Source: Gemmataceae bacterium (GTDB lineage: Bacteria > Planctomycetota > Planctomycetia > Gemmatales > Gemmataceae). Taken from it: a DNA stretch of 64,000 nucleotides. The stretch is from contig JAHBXO010000004.1 in NCBI GenBank assembly GCA_019636445.1, positions 124,001 to 188,000 on the forward strand, given 5' to 3'. The number at the start of each line of letters is the position of its first letter. The stretch's first letter is position 1. This document shows, one piece after another, positions 1-9,237 of this stretch. A model generated the notes under the pieces. It was given only the letters and a program-made list of their open reading frames with translations, had not been told where the DNA came from and made no database searches. Both the position numbers and the translations under genes were made by a program.

Positions 1-56
1 CCGCAGCGACCAATGGCCGCGTTTCCAGCGGATCGTTTGCCACCTATCCGGTGTTG

Positions 57-704
57 TCAGCCATTGCCGACGAACGGATTCGTCCGCTTTTCGTGGCCGA
101 TAGTCGTGACGGGGCCGTGGCCGGGATAGACCACCGTGTTGTCCGGCAACGGCCAGAGCTTCTCGTGGATGCCCTTTTCCAACACCTCGAAGCTTCCGCC
201 GGGGAAATCGGTCCGGCCGATGCTACCGCGAAAGAGCACGTCCCCGCCGAGCACCATCGTTGGCTTTGTCTCGATCAGGATGTAAACGACGTGCCCCGGG
301 GAGTGGCCGGGAATCTCGCGCACAAGCATGGGGATGCCGGCGATTTCGATCGTCTCGCCGTCGATGACGGTGCGGTCCGCCGGCGGGCTGACCACCGGCA
401 TGCCGTAGAACGCGCTGCGGTTGAGGTTCGCGTCGGTCAGCCAGTCTTTCTCGCCGATGCCGATGAGAATGGGGGCGTCCGGAAACGCGGCCTTGATCGC
501 GGCATTCCCGGCGATGTGGTCCAGGTGGCCGTGCGTGTTCACGATGGCGGCGAGTGTCAGGCCGCGGGTTTCGATCTGTTCAAGGATGAGTTCTGGTTCG
601 AAGCCGGGGTCGATCACGAACGCGTCGGCGCGTCCCTCGATCCAAACGAGATACGAGTTCTCGCCAAACGGCTGCGATTCGATGGTCTCGATCTGGATGC
701 GCAC
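57..704 (-). CDS. MBL-fold metallo-hydrolase (glyoxalase II-like)
   Basis: This is a 215-residue metallo-beta-lactamase-fold hydrolase of the glyoxalase II/YcbL type. The dinuclear metal site is visible: THGHLDH at residues 57-63 (H58, H60, D62, H63), a second histidine at H134 in PGHSPGH, the bridging aspartate D155 in GGDVLF, and H196 in YPGHGP. There is no signal peptide, so it should be cytoplasmic. It lacks the long C-terminal substrate domain of true glyoxalase II, which fits the small single-domain subfamily that hydrolyses thioesters. The substrate cannot be told from sequence. It is transcribed divergently from the cytochrome gene that follows. Confidence 0.9.
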   Translation of the reverse strand: MRIQIETIESQPFGENSYLVWIEGRADAFVIDPGFEPELILEQIETRGLTLAAIVNTHGHLDHIAGNAAIKAAFPDAPILIGIGEKDWLTDANLNRSAFYGMPVVSPPADRTVIDGETIEIAGIPMLVREIPGHSPGHVVYILIETKPTMVLGGDVLFRGSIGRTDFPGGSFEVLEKGIHEKLWPLPDNTVVYPGHGPVTTIGHEKRTNPFVGNG

Positions 705-746
705 GGTTGTTCCCTTTGCTCACTGTCGGTCTCTGTCATTTGAATG

Positions 747-752
747 TATAAT
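747..752 (+). promoter_or_regulatory. -10 promoter element (TATAAT)
   Basis: A perfect TATAAT hexamer lies 36 nt upstream of the ATG at 789. No convincing -35 box is present at 16-18 nt. It overlaps the alternative ATG at 744, which argues for translation starting at 789. Confidence 0.45.
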
Positions 753-788
753 TTCCCCACTCCCGCCGGACCCGTTCCGAGGTCGCGC

Positions 789-3479
789 ATGCGTTCGCTG
801 GTGCTATCCCTTCTGTTGTTGTCGGGCCCGCGTGCGATCGCCGCCGAGCCGAAAATCGACACCGATTACTTCGAGAAAACCGTTCGGCCCCTGCTCGTCG
901 AACGTTGCCAGAAGTGCCACTCGGCGAAGAAGGCGAAGGGCGGTTTGGACCTGTCGACGAAAGCGGGGTTCCTCGCCGGCGGGGACACGGGGCCGCTCGT
1001 GCACAAGGCAAAGCCGGAGGCGAGTAAGTTTCTGGCGGTGATCCGGTACGACGGCGACGTGAAGATGCCGGAGAACGGCAAACTGCCGGACGCCGAAATC
1101 GCGGTCTTCACGAAATGGATCGTGGGTGGGGCACCGTGGCCCGACGACGGAACGAAGACGGTCGAAAAGACTTTCGACTTGCATGGCCGCGCGGCGAAGC
1201 ATTGGTCGTTCCAGCCGATCGTGCCCGGCAACGCGGACATCGACCGCGCGATCCGCCTCAGACTTGAAGCCGGCGGGCTGAAACCCGCGCCGCCGGCCGC
1301 CCCCGAGAAACTCCTGCGAAGGCTTTACTTCGACGTGACCGGTTTGCCGCCGACGCCGGAGGACCTCGCGGAGTTCCAGATCGAGAACTACGAAGTCGTC
1401 GTGGATCGCTTGCTGAAGTCGCACGACCATGGCGTGCGCTGGGCGCGGCACTGGCTCGACCTCGCCCGCTACGCCGAGACGCGCGGCCACGAGTTCGACT
1501 TCGAAATCCCCAACGCCTGGCGCTACCGCGACTACGTCGTGCAGGCGATCAATGACAACCTCCCCTACGACTGGTTCGTGCGCGAGCAGGTCGCCGGCGA
1601 CCTCTACCCGCCTCGCTTCATCAACGGGAGTTCGGAGAACCAATCGCTCATCGCCACCGGTTTCTGGCACCTCGGTGAGGCGGTGCACTCGCCGGTGGAC
1701 GTGCGCCAAAACGAAGCCGACCGCTTCGACAACATGATCGACGTCTTCGGCAAGACCTTCCTCGGCCTTACCATCTCCTGCGCCCGCTGCCACGACCACA
1801 AGTTCGACCCGATCTCGACGGCCGACTACTACGCCCTCTACGGCATCCTCGGCAGCTCGCGCTACAGCCACGAGTGGATCGGCGACCGCGAGAAGGTGAA
1901 CGCGGTTCGGAAGGAGCTGCGCGAGAAGCGGAAACTTCCCGATCCGAAGCCCGCGGCGAAGATCGACGGCGCGACCGAGGATTTCAGCGGCGACTGGCGC
2001 AAGACCTGGTTCGTCGACGGCCCGGCGTTCGATGCGAAGGTCGGCTACCCGCACAGTGGCCGCGAGTCGATGAACCTCTCCGGTACGCTTCGCTCGCCGA
2101 CGTACACGATCGGTTCGCGCTACCTCGCCGTGCGCGTCGCGGGGAAATCTTCCGATCTAAGACTCATCCTCAACAATCTGCAACTGATTCAAAGTCCGAT
2201 CTACGGCGAACTGAAAAGAACGGTCGAACACGGCGACGAATTCCGCTGGGTCGTCTTCGATCTGAAGATGTGGCAGGGTCAGGCGTGCTACCTCGAACTG
2301 ATCGACCACGGAGGCTACGCCGCACTGCGCGAGCTTCGCTTCGGCGATGCGCCGCCGGCACCCGCGCCGAAGGAATCGTGCGATCCGCCGCCGGCGATCC
2401 CGAAGGACGACCCTGCGATCGCGGACCTGGAGTTCAAGCTCGCACAAACCTCGCTTCTCCGCGCCCCTGCGATGGTCGAGGGCACGCCCCGGAACGAGCG
2501 GGTCTTCATCCGCGGCAACCCGAAGACGCTCGGCCCGGAGGTCGAACGGCGGTTTCTCGAAGCGCTGACCGAAGGGAAACCGAAACCTCCGAAAACCGGC
2601 AGCGGGCGCAAGGAACTGGCGGAGGCCCTCGTCGATCCGAAGAACCCGCTCGTCGCGCGCGTCTTCGTGAACCGCGTCTGGCAGCACTACTTCGGCGTCG
2701 GCCTCGTTCCCACGCCGGACGACTTCGGCAAGCTCGGCCAGGAGCCGACGCACCCGGAACTTCTCGATGCGCTCGCGGCCGAGTTCGTCCGCGACGGCTG
2801 GAACGTGAGGAATCTCCATCGGCGCATCCTGCTGAGCGAGACCTACCGCCAGTCGGCAACCCCACACCCGGACACGGCCGCGAAGGCGGCGACTGCCGAC
2901 CCGCAGAATAAGCTGCTGCACCGGGCGAACGTGAAGCGTCTAGAGGCCGAGGCGATCCGCGATGCGATGCTGGCCGTCTCCGGTCGATTGTCCACGTCCG
3001 ATGGTCGCGGCGTACCCGGTCGGCCCGGCGTGCCTCCACACCTCACGGAATTCTCCATCGGCCGCGGTCGGCCCGGAGAAAGCGGCCCCGTCGACGGCGG
3101 CGGTGCCAGGAGCCTCTACTTGCAGGTCCGCCGGAACTTCATCAACCCGTTCTTCTCCGCGTTCGACTTCCCGACTCCGTTCACGGCCATCGGCCGGCGG
3201 TCGGTGTCGAACGTGCCGGCGCAGGCGCTCGTGATGCTCAACAATCCGTTCGTCCTCGGCGAGGCCGACCGCTGGGCGAAGGCGATGTCGCGACTGCCCG
3301 CCAAAGAACGGATCGACCGGATGTACCGACAGGCATTCTCGCGGCTCGCGACGGTCGAGGAACGGACGGCCGCGGAAGAGTTCGTCCGCGAGCAGGCGAA
3401 ATCGATTGGTGAACCGCGCGCTCTGGCGGAATTCGCGCACGCCCTCTTCAATGCCAAGGAATTCGTCTTCGTGGAATAG
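789..3479 (+). CDS. Planctomycete cytochrome PSCyt1-DUF1549-DUF1553 protein
   Basis: This is an 896-residue exported protein with a signal peptide (residues 1-19, cleavage near AIAA/E). It has the standard planctomycete order: an N-terminal cytochrome c-like PSCyt1 domain with a haem motif CQKCH at 40-44, a PSCyt2/DUF1549 domain containing WARHWLDLARYAET and a second haem motif CARCH, and a C-terminal PSD1/DUF1553 domain beginning near RKELAEALVDPKNPLVAR. The family is abundant in Planctomycetes and is usually paired with a DUF1501 gene. A role in periplasmic oxidation of complex carbohydrates is often proposed but unproven. The ATG at 789 is preferred over the one at 744 because of the signal peptide and the overlapping -10 box. 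The usual DUF1501 partner is found 6 kb downstream instead of adjacent. Confidence 0.93.
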   Translation: MRSLVLSLLLLSGPRAIAAEPKIDTDYFEKTVRPLLVERCQKCHSAKKAKGGLDLSTKAGFLAGGDTGPLVHKAKPEASKFLAVIRYDGDVKMPENGKLPDAEIAVFTKWIVGGAPWPDDGTKTVEKTFDLHGRAAKHWSFQPIVPGNADIDRAIRLRLEAGGLKPAPPAAPEKLLRRLYFDVTGLPPTPEDLAEFQIENYEVVVDRLLKSHDHGVRWARHWLDLARYAETRGHEFDFEIPNAWRYRDYVVQAINDNLPYDWFVREQVAGDLYPPRFINGSSENQSLIATGFWHLGEAVHSPVDVRQNEADRFDNMIDVFGKTFLGLTISCARCHDHKFDPISTADYYALYGILGSSRYSHEWIGDREKVNAVRKELREKRKLPDPKPAAKIDGATEDFSGDWRKTWFVDGPAFDAKVGYPHSGRESMNLSGTLRSPTYTIGSRYLAVRVAGKSSDLRLILNNLQLIQSPIYGELKRTVEHGDEFRWVVFDLKMWQGQACYLELIDHGGYAALRELRFGDAPPAPAPKESCDPPPAIPKDDPAIADLEFKLAQTSLLRAPAMVEGTPRNERVFIRGNPKTLGPEVERRFLEALTEGKPKPPKTGSGRKELAEALVDPKNPLVARVFVNRVWQHYFGVGLVPTPDDFGKLGQEPTHPELLDALAAEFVRDGWNVRNLHRRILLSETYRQSATPHPDTAAKAATADPQNKLLHRANVKRLEAEAIRDAMLAVSGRLSTSDGRGVPGRPGVPPHLTEFSIGRGRPGESGPVDGGGARSLYLQVRRNFINPFFSAFDFPTPFTAIGRRSVSNVPAQALVMLNNPFVLGEADRWAKAMSRLPAKERIDRMYRQAFSRLATVEERTAAEEFVREQAKSIGEPRALAEFAHALFNAKEFVFVE

Positions 3480-3545
3480 CGGCGGCTGTTCGTTTTCCGA
3501 CGCGGCGGTTAGATCAACGGTACATTCGTCGTGGGGCCGGCACGC

Positions 3546-4169
3546 ATGATCCTCGTCGCGTTCCTCAACACGCTCCGGCTCGCGAAGTTGATCGAAGGCG
3601 CCCTCGCGACCGTCGGCGCGTTTCTCGTCGGCTATGTCCTTGTCGCACTGCTCGGCTGGTTGTTCGACAAATACCTCCTCAAACGCAAGTCCCCGGAGTT
3701 GCTGCACCGCGTCTGTCGCCTGCTTGGCGGGCTGATCCTCGCCATCCTCGTGGCGATGATGCTCTTCGGCGGCGGGGGCGGCAGCGGCGACGGCACGGGC
3801 GACGGGGCGGGTACGGGCACGGCCTCGCCCGGCCCGGCGTCGAACGCCGAATCGACCGACCCGAAAGCCGTGGCGGCGAAGGTGGCCCCGCCCGTCGAGG
3901 TGCGCGTCCGCGTGCTCGTCCTCGGCGGCACGGACGTGAAGGACCAGAAGTTCTACGTGGTGGACGACGACCCCGCGCCGCTCGCGTTCGCCGACGCCAA
4001 GTCGGCGATTCAAAGGAAGAAGGACGCGACGGCGAAATCGGTGGGCCTTGAGATCCGCTTCCCCGTGCAAAACGCCCTGCCGCGGGATCACCCCGCGATC
4101 GCTCAACTGGCGCGTTGGGCCGGCGAGGTCGCGGGTCTCACCGTCACCTTCCCGGCCGAGGCGCCCTGA
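3546..4169 (+). CDS. Small membrane protein with Gly-rich linker, partner of the GTPase gene
   Basis: This 207-residue protein was not recognised as a named family. Two hydrophobic segments are visible (about 18-40 and 59-75), followed by a Gly/Ser/Thr/Ala-rich linker (about 75-100) and a C-terminal globular region (about 120-207). The C-terminal part has an alternating beta/alpha look weakly reminiscent of ExbD/TolR periplasmic domains; that is inference from pattern only. The stop codon is 6 nt before the start of the GTPase gene, so the two are almost certainly co-transcribed. A GTG at 3531 would add five residues; the ATG at 3546 directly precedes the hydrophobic region and is preferred. 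Confidence 0.7.
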   Translation: MILVAFLNTLRLAKLIEGALATVGAFLVGYVLVALLGWLFDKYLLKRKSPELLHRVCRLLGGLILAILVAMMLFGGGGGSGDGTGDGAGTGTASPGPASNAESTDPKAVAAKVAPPVEVRVRVLVLGGTDVKDQKFYVVDDDPAPLAFADAKSAIQRKKDATAKSVGLEIRFPVQNALPRDHPAIAQLARWAGEVAGLTVTFPAEAP

Positions 4170-4175
4170 CGCGCC

Positions 4176-6455
4176 ATGCCCCCCGCGCCGCGAATCGTGT
4201 TCTTCGGCCTGCCGATCACCGGCAAAACCGGACTTCTACACGCCTTTGCCGACCCGGAAGCGCCCTTTCCGCTCTCCAAATACGGCGACGAAACGAAAAC
4301 CGAACTCTGCCGGACGCTGCCCGACGGTACGGTGCTCTGCGACGTCGACAGCCCCGTCGCCAAGGAACTCATCGACGACCCGAACCGGATCGAACGGGAC
4401 GATCGCACGGCCCTCGCGGTGCGCGGGGCGAACGCGGTGGTCCTCGCGATCGATGCATCCGCGACCGACGACTCCACCCTCGGCCTGTTCCAATCCTTCG
4501 CCGCCTTTCTCGACGGCTTCGAAGGTGCCCGGCGTCGGAATCGCGACGTCGGCGGATTGCCCGTCTTCCTCACGCTGACGAAATGCGATCGGCTCGCCCG
4601 CCCCGGCGACGGCCCCGACGACTGGTTCCGCCGCGTGGAGGCGAAGAAGCGATCGGTGCGAACCGCGTTCGAAGACTACCTCGCCGGTCTCGGCGTCGAG
4701 CCGTTCGCGTTCGGCAGCGTGGAGGTCCATATCGCGGCGACGGCGCTCCGGTTCCCCGCGGACCCGCGCTTCGCCGCGCTCGACGCGCCCTTCGGCGTGG
4801 AGGAACTGCGGGACGAATGCCTTGCGGCGGCCACCGCGCACCTTCGTCGATCGGATGAATCGCACCGCCGACTGCGCTGGACGTTGGCCGGGGCCGGATC
4901 GATCGTTGGCGCGATGGCGCTCGCGCTGGCGGCGCTCTTCGCCCTTGCTCCAGGGCTTGACGAAGACCGGCTGGGGAACCGCGTGCGCGCCTATCGGGAA
5001 CGCGAAGGGCCGCCGGCGTCGCGACTCGCGGACGCGCGGCTCGAACGGAATCGGCGGGAACTGGCCGCGATCCGCAGCGAGTCGGGATTCGATTCGCTAC
5101 CCGACGAACTCCGACGATTCGTTGTCCAGCGACTGGCGGAGAACGACGCCTACAAGGAGTATCGCGAGCGATTCCACCCGCCCCGGATCGGCCCGGCCGA
5201 GGCACGCACCCTGAAGGAACTGGACGCGCTCGACTCGGAACTGGCCGGCACCTTGAAACCGCCGACCGAATACGCTGAGGACTGGGCCGAGACGGCGGCG
5301 GTGCGGCTGTATCGAAAGTGGCTCACGGACGCGGCGATGCTTCGGACCGTGCAGGGCACGATGCACGATTGGTATCGCGGGCTGATCCGCCGCGGCACGG
5401 CGCTGCTCGTGGCGGCGCAACTCGATGGCGGCTGGCGCGCCTCGGCCGGGCGTCTGCTTGCGGACGCCGCCGCGCCGCCATACGACGCGAACGATGCGAT
5501 GCCCGGCTCTGTCAAACTCGCGATCCCCCGCGGCGCGCCGCTCCGTTTCGCCGTCGCCTTGGAATTCGATCGGGTCGATCAGGCCCGCGCCGACTGGCAA
5601 GATACGCTCGCACGCGTCGCCGCGATGCGCGATCTGGCCGACGCTCTCGGCCTGACCGGCGCGCCCGAGCCTGTACTGGTCTTCCCTGAAGTCGTCGATC
5701 GCGCGGCATCGTCTGCGTTGGGCGCGGCCGTGCTGGCGAAGTTGCCGCGCATGAAGGAGACCGTTTCGCAATTCCCCGATCCGTCGCGGTCCGAGTTGCA
5801 GCGTCGGCTTCAGCTAGCCCACGAGGCCGGGGCAAAGCACGTCCGCGCCGTCGTCCGTGCCCGGCTTGGCAGCGAGAGCCGCGAGGCGTGGGCGACCGCC
5901 GCGAAATGGTTCGACGAGCCGGACGCGAAGGCGTGGGGTCGGTTGTTGCAGACAATCGGTACTTGGGGCGAGTTCGCGCCGGGCGATCCGGTCGAGGAGG
6001 CGATCGCGTTCCTCCGGAAGGACGCCTTCGAGTCGGATCTGTCGACATTGGAACTGACGGTGCCGAACGATTTGCGAGAACGCCGCCCCATCCCGCGCGG
6101 CCCGCTCGCCATTCGCGTCCGGCTCCCTAATGCAACCACGCGGGAGTTGCCGTTCCGCTCCGTCGGCGAGCCGACGGTGACCGCGACGGCGACCGTCCAC
6201 CGGTTCGCGCCGGACGGCCACGACGGCAAGCCCTGGTTCGCGCCGGGCGAACCGCTGACGGCGAGCCTGAGCCTGAAGTCCGGCGATGCCGAACTCGTGC
6301 TGGAATGGGATGGCGGCGCGGCCGTGTACGGCTTCGACGCGCTCGGCCGCGAACCGACAGTGAAGACTTCCGCCGGCCCCCGCGAACGCGCGACCGGCGT
6401 GCGATTGTCGGCGCCGAACCTTCCGCGATTGCCGACGCTCCTGAGACCGAACTGA
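4176..6455 (+). CDS. IcmF/TssM-like membrane-anchored GTPase
   Basis: This 759-residue protein begins with a P-loop GTPase-like domain: Walker A GLPITGKT at 11-18, CDVDS at 55-59 where a DxxG-type switch would lie, and TKCD at 135-138 in place of NKxD. The context LPVFLTLTKCDRL resembles the G domain of type VI secretion IcmF/TssM proteins. A single transmembrane helix follows at about 236-258, and the remaining 500 residues, rich in charged helices and ending in beta-strand-like sequence, should lie outside the cytoplasm. Unlike TssM it lacks the two helices before the G domain, and no other T6SS gene is present. It is coupled to the small membrane protein upstream. The GTPase assignment is fairly secure; the biological role is unknown. 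Confidence 0.7.
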   Translation: MPPAPRIVFFGLPITGKTGLLHAFADPEAPFPLSKYGDETKTELCRTLPDGTVLCDVDSPVAKELIDDPNRIERDDRTALAVRGANAVVLAIDASATDDSTLGLFQSFAAFLDGFEGARRRNRDVGGLPVFLTLTKCDRLARPGDGPDDWFRRVEAKKRSVRTAFEDYLAGLGVEPFAFGSVEVHIAATALRFPADPRFAALDAPFGVEELRDECLAAATAHLRRSDESHRRLRWTLAGAGSIVGAMALALAALFALAPGLDEDRLGNRVRAYREREGPPASRLADARLERNRRELAAIRSESGFDSLPDELRRFVVQRLAENDAYKEYRERFHPPRIGPAEARTLKELDALDSELAGTLKPPTEYAEDWAETAAVRLYRKWLTDAAMLRTVQGTMHDWYRGLIRRGTALLVAAQLDGGWRASAGRLLADAAAPPYDANDAMPGSVKLAIPRGAPLRFAVALEFDRVDQARADWQDTLARVAAMRDLADALGLTGAPEPVLVFPEVVDRAASSALGAAVLAKLPRMKETVSQFPDPSRSELQRRLQLAHEAGAKHVRAVVRARLGSESREAWATAAKWFDEPDAKAWGRLLQTIGTWGEFAPGDPVEEAIAFLRKDAFESDLSTLELTVPNDLRERRPIPRGPLAIRVRLPNATTRELPFRSVGEPTVTATATVHRFAPDGHDGKPWFAPGEPLTASLSLKSGDAELVLEWDGGAAVYGFDALGREPTVKTSAGPRERATGVRLSAPNLPRLPTLLRPN

Positions 6456-6472
6456 CACGGGTACCCGACGCG

Positions 6473-7381
6473 ATGCACATTCGAGACATCTTCCGCGACC
6501 ACAAGACGACCTTCAGCTTCGAGTTCTTCCCGCCGAAGACCGACGCGGCGTGGGAGGAACTCTTCGTCAACATCGCCTCGCTGCAATCGCTCGCCCCGTC
6601 GTTCGTCTCCGTCACCTACGGTGCCGGCGGCTCGACGCGCGACCGCACGCACGACCTTGTCGTGCGCATCCAGAAGGAGACGAACCTCACGGCCGTGTCG
6701 CACCTGACGTGCGTCTGCCACTCGAAGGAGGAGATGGCCGCGATCCTGGACCGCTACGCCTCGTCGGGCATCGAAAACGTGCTCGCGTTGGGCGGCGATC
6801 CGCCGAAGACGATCGCAAACTACGACCGGTCGAAGGACGGCTTCCAGTACGCGAATCAACTCGTCGAGTTCATCCGTTCGCGGCCGAACGTGCCGGACGC
6901 ACGCGGCTTCGGCATCGGCGTCGCCGGCTTCCCAGAAGGGCACCCCGGCTGCCCGAACCGGCTCCAAGAAATGGATTACCTGAAGAAGAAGGTCGATGCC
7001 GGGGCCGACTACATCTGCACGCAACTCTTTTTCGAGAACCGGGACTTCTACGATTTTCGCGAGCGGTGCGACCTGGCCGGGATCAAGGTGCCGATCGTCG
7101 TCGGCATCATGCCGATTACGAGCAAGGCGGGGATGACGCGCATGGCCGAACTGGCACTCGGCGCACGCATCCCGGCCCGGCTGCTAAAGGCCGTGGGACG
7201 CTGTGAAAACGACGAAGCGGTCAGCCGCGTCGGCATCCACTGGGCCACGGAACAGTGCCGGGACCTGCTGGACAACAACGTCCGCGGCATCCACTTCTAC
7301 ACGCTGAACAAGTCCGACGCGACGCGGACGATCTACGAGAACCTCGGCGTCCGCGACTCCGCGGCGCTGCGCGCGGGGTAA
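6473..7381 (+). CDS. metF: Methylenetetrahydrofolate reductase
   Basis: This is a 302-residue protein of the MTHFR family, the flavoenzyme that reduces 5,10-methylene-THF to 5-methyl-THF for methionine synthesis in the cytoplasm. It opens with the family signature FSFEFFPPKT, contains the FVSVTYGAGGSTR segment (catalytic and folate-binding region), LALGGDPP, and the TQLFF motif. The length matches bacterial MetF. The reading frame is open far upstream into the GTPase gene, but the ATG at 6473 gives the normal family N-terminus and begins 17 nt after the GTPase stop. No SAM or cobalamin riboswitch is apparent in that short gap. Confidence 0.95.
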   Translation: MHIRDIFRDHKTTFSFEFFPPKTDAAWEELFVNIASLQSLAPSFVSVTYGAGGSTRDRTHDLVVRIQKETNLTAVSHLTCVCHSKEEMAAILDRYASSGIENVLALGGDPPKTIANYDRSKDGFQYANQLVEFIRSRPNVPDARGFGIGVAGFPEGHPGCPNRLQEMDYLKKKVDAGADYICTQLFFENRDFYDFRERCDLAGIKVPIVVGIMPITSKAGMTRMAELALGARIPARLLKAVGRCENDEAVSRVGIHWATEQCRDLLDNNVRGIHFYTLNKSDATRTIYENLGVRDSAALRAG

Positions 7382-7386
7382 CTGCC

Positions 7387-9219
7387 ATGCCAATCCAACA
7401 GACCTCGATCATGGATCCGGATTTTTCCCCCTCCCCCCTTGAGGGGGAGGGCCGGGGTGGGGGGTGGCTGGCACGAATGCTCAAGTTGACGGTCCACCGT
7501 ACCCCCCACCCTAACCCTCCCCCTCAAGGGGGGAGGGGACAAAACCCCGCGCCGCGATTCGGCCCGACTTTGTTTGTAGCAGCCATCCTTCTACTGGCGT
7601 TTGCATCCCTTCCCCTCGCCGCACAATCTCCCCGCGCGCCTGTCGAGGGGAAGAATGGCATGGTCGTCTGCGTCTGCCCGATCGCGGCGGACGTCGGCGT
7701 CGGCGTTTTGAAATCCGGCGGGAACGCGGTGGACGCGGCGATTGCGGTCGCGTTCGCCGAGGCGGTCACCTGGCCGGAGGCGGGGAACATCGGCGGTGGC
7801 GGCTTCATGCTCGTCGCGAACGGCACCGAAGCGACCTTCTTCGACTACCGCGAGGCTGCGCCGGCGCTCGCCACAAAGACGATGTTCGCCGACGGTAAAA
7901 TCGATTTCCGCTCGCACCAGTCCGCCGGCGTTCCGGGGACCGTGCGGGGTATGGAACTCGCCCACAAGCGGTTCGGCACGAAGCCGTGGAAGGACCTGCT
8001 CGCACCCGCAGTGAAACTCGCGGCCGGCTTTCCTGTCGACACGCCGCTCGCCAAGCGGATCAATGATGTGCTGAAAGATCCGAAGACGACGAACGCCGAG
8101 TTTCGGCGCATCTTCGGCCGCGAGTGGGAGGCCGGCGACACGCTGAAGCAACCCGAACTCGCGAAGACGCTCGCCGGCATCGCCGAACACGGGGCCGACT
8201 GGTTCTACACCGGTCCGCCGGCCGAGCAACTCGAAGCCGAGATGAAAGCCGAGGGCGGCCTCATTCGCAAATCCGACCTCGCCAAATACGCCGCCAAGGA
8301 ACGCAAACCGCTCTTAGGCACCTATCGCGGCTATGAGATCGTCGCGGCCCCGCCGCCGAGTTCCGGCGGCACCGCGATCCTCGAATCGCTGAACATCCTC
8401 GAACAGTTCAACGTGAGCAAACACCCGCGTCATTCGCCCGAGACGGTCCACTTGCTCGCCGAAGTGCAGCGTCGCGCCTTCCGTGATCGGGCCGAGTTCC
8501 TCGGCGACCCCGACTTCACGACGATTCCCGAGCACCTCACTTCGAAGGAGTACGCGAAAAAACTGGCCATGACGATCGACATGGGGAGAGCCACGAAAAG
8601 CGAATCGCTTGCGGGCACCATCCCAATCACCGAGATGGGCGGCAACACCACTCACTTCTCGATCGTCGACAAGAACGGCCTCTGCGTCTCGAACACCTAC
8701 ACGCTGGAAATGAACTTTGGCAGTCGGATCGTCGTGCGAGGCGCGGGCTTCATCCTGAACAACGAGATGACCGACTTCAACCCGATTCCCGGCACAACGA
8801 CCCGCGCAGGGAAGATCGGCACGGACGCGAACCTCGTCGCCCCCGGCAAACGGATGCTCAGTTCGATGACGCCGACGATCGTGCGCAAGGGTGGCAAGCC
8901 GTACCTCGTGACTGGCAGCCCCGGCGGGCGGACGATCATCAACACGGTCCTCTGCGTGCTCGTGAACACGCTCGACTACGACATGACGCCGACGGCCGCC
9001 GTCGATGCACCGCGGCAGCATCACCAGTGGTTCCCGGACCGGATCAGCATCGAGAAATCGTCGACGAGTGCGGACCTCGTCGTCAAGTTGAAGGCGATGG
9101 GCCACACGGTGACCGAGTCGCGGCAGGGGGATGCCCACACGATCCGCATCGATCCGATGACGGGGCTCTTTCAAGGTGCTGCCGACAAACGATTGAACGG
9201 GAAGGCGAGCGGATACTGA
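7387..9219 (+). CDS. ggt: Gamma-glutamyltransferase
   Basis: This is a periplasmic N-terminal-nucleophile hydrolase that cleaves glutathione and other gamma-glutamyl compounds. The autoprocessing and nucleophile threonine lies in GGNTTHFS, and the substrate loop GSPGGRTI is present. The protein would be 610 residues from the ATG at 7387. The first 60 residues are peculiar: they translate a GC-rich inverted repeat (7426-7540) into SPSPLEGEGRGGG and PHPNPPPQGGRG, and only then comes a hydrophobic signal-like segment (FVAAILLLAFASLPLAA). Other possible starts are ATG 7477 and TTG 7570; the last gives 549 residues with a clean signal peptide. The gene begins 5 nt after metF. Confidence 0.88.
   Translation: MPIQQTSIMDPDFSPSPLEGEGRGGGWLARMLKLTVHRTPHPNPPPQGGRGQNPAPRFGPTLFVAAILLLAFASLPLAAQSPRAPVEGKNGMVVCVCPIAADVGVGVLKSGGNAVDAAIAVAFAEAVTWPEAGNIGGGGFMLVANGTEATFFDYREAAPALATKTMFADGKIDFRSHQSAGVPGTVRGMELAHKRFGTKPWKDLLAPAVKLAAGFPVDTPLAKRINDVLKDPKTTNAEFRRIFGREWEAGDTLKQPELAKTLAGIAEHGADWFYTGPPAEQLEAEMKAEGGLIRKSDLAKYAAKERKPLLGTYRGYEIVAAPPPSSGGTAILESLNILEQFNVSKHPRHSPETVHLLAEVQRRAFRDRAEFLGDPDFTTIPEHLTSKEYAKKLAMTIDMGRATKSESLAGTIPITEMGGNTTHFSIVDKNGLCVSNTYTLEMNFGSRIVVRGAGFILNNEMTDFNPIPGTTTRAGKIGTDANLVAPGKRMLSSMTPTIVRKGGKPYLVTGSPGGRTIINTVLCVLVNTLDYDMTPTAAVDAPRQHHQWFPDRISIEKSSTSADLVVKLKAMGHTVTESRQGDAHTIRIDPMTGLFQGAADKRLNGKASGY
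7426..7540. repeat. GC-rich inverted repeat, family A copy 1
   Basis: Two 40-nt arms (7426-7465 and 7501-7540) are inverted copies with only a few mismatches, separated by 35 nt. Each arm also contains a smaller hairpin (CCCCCTT/GAGGGGG). The same architecture and the motif GAGGGCCGGGGTG recur at 49904-50037. The copy lies in frame inside the 5' part of the gamma-glutamyltransferase gene. Confidence 0.85.
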
Positions 9220-9237
9220 ATCGCGAATGGTTCTCGA

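Noticed and set aside
1..56. End of a further gene at the left edge
   Set aside because: Too little sequence is available to support a reading frame or family.
744..788. ATG at 744 as start of the cytochrome protein
   Set aside because: It overlaps the TATAAT box at 747-752 and would precede the signal peptide with 15 residues lacking membrane character.
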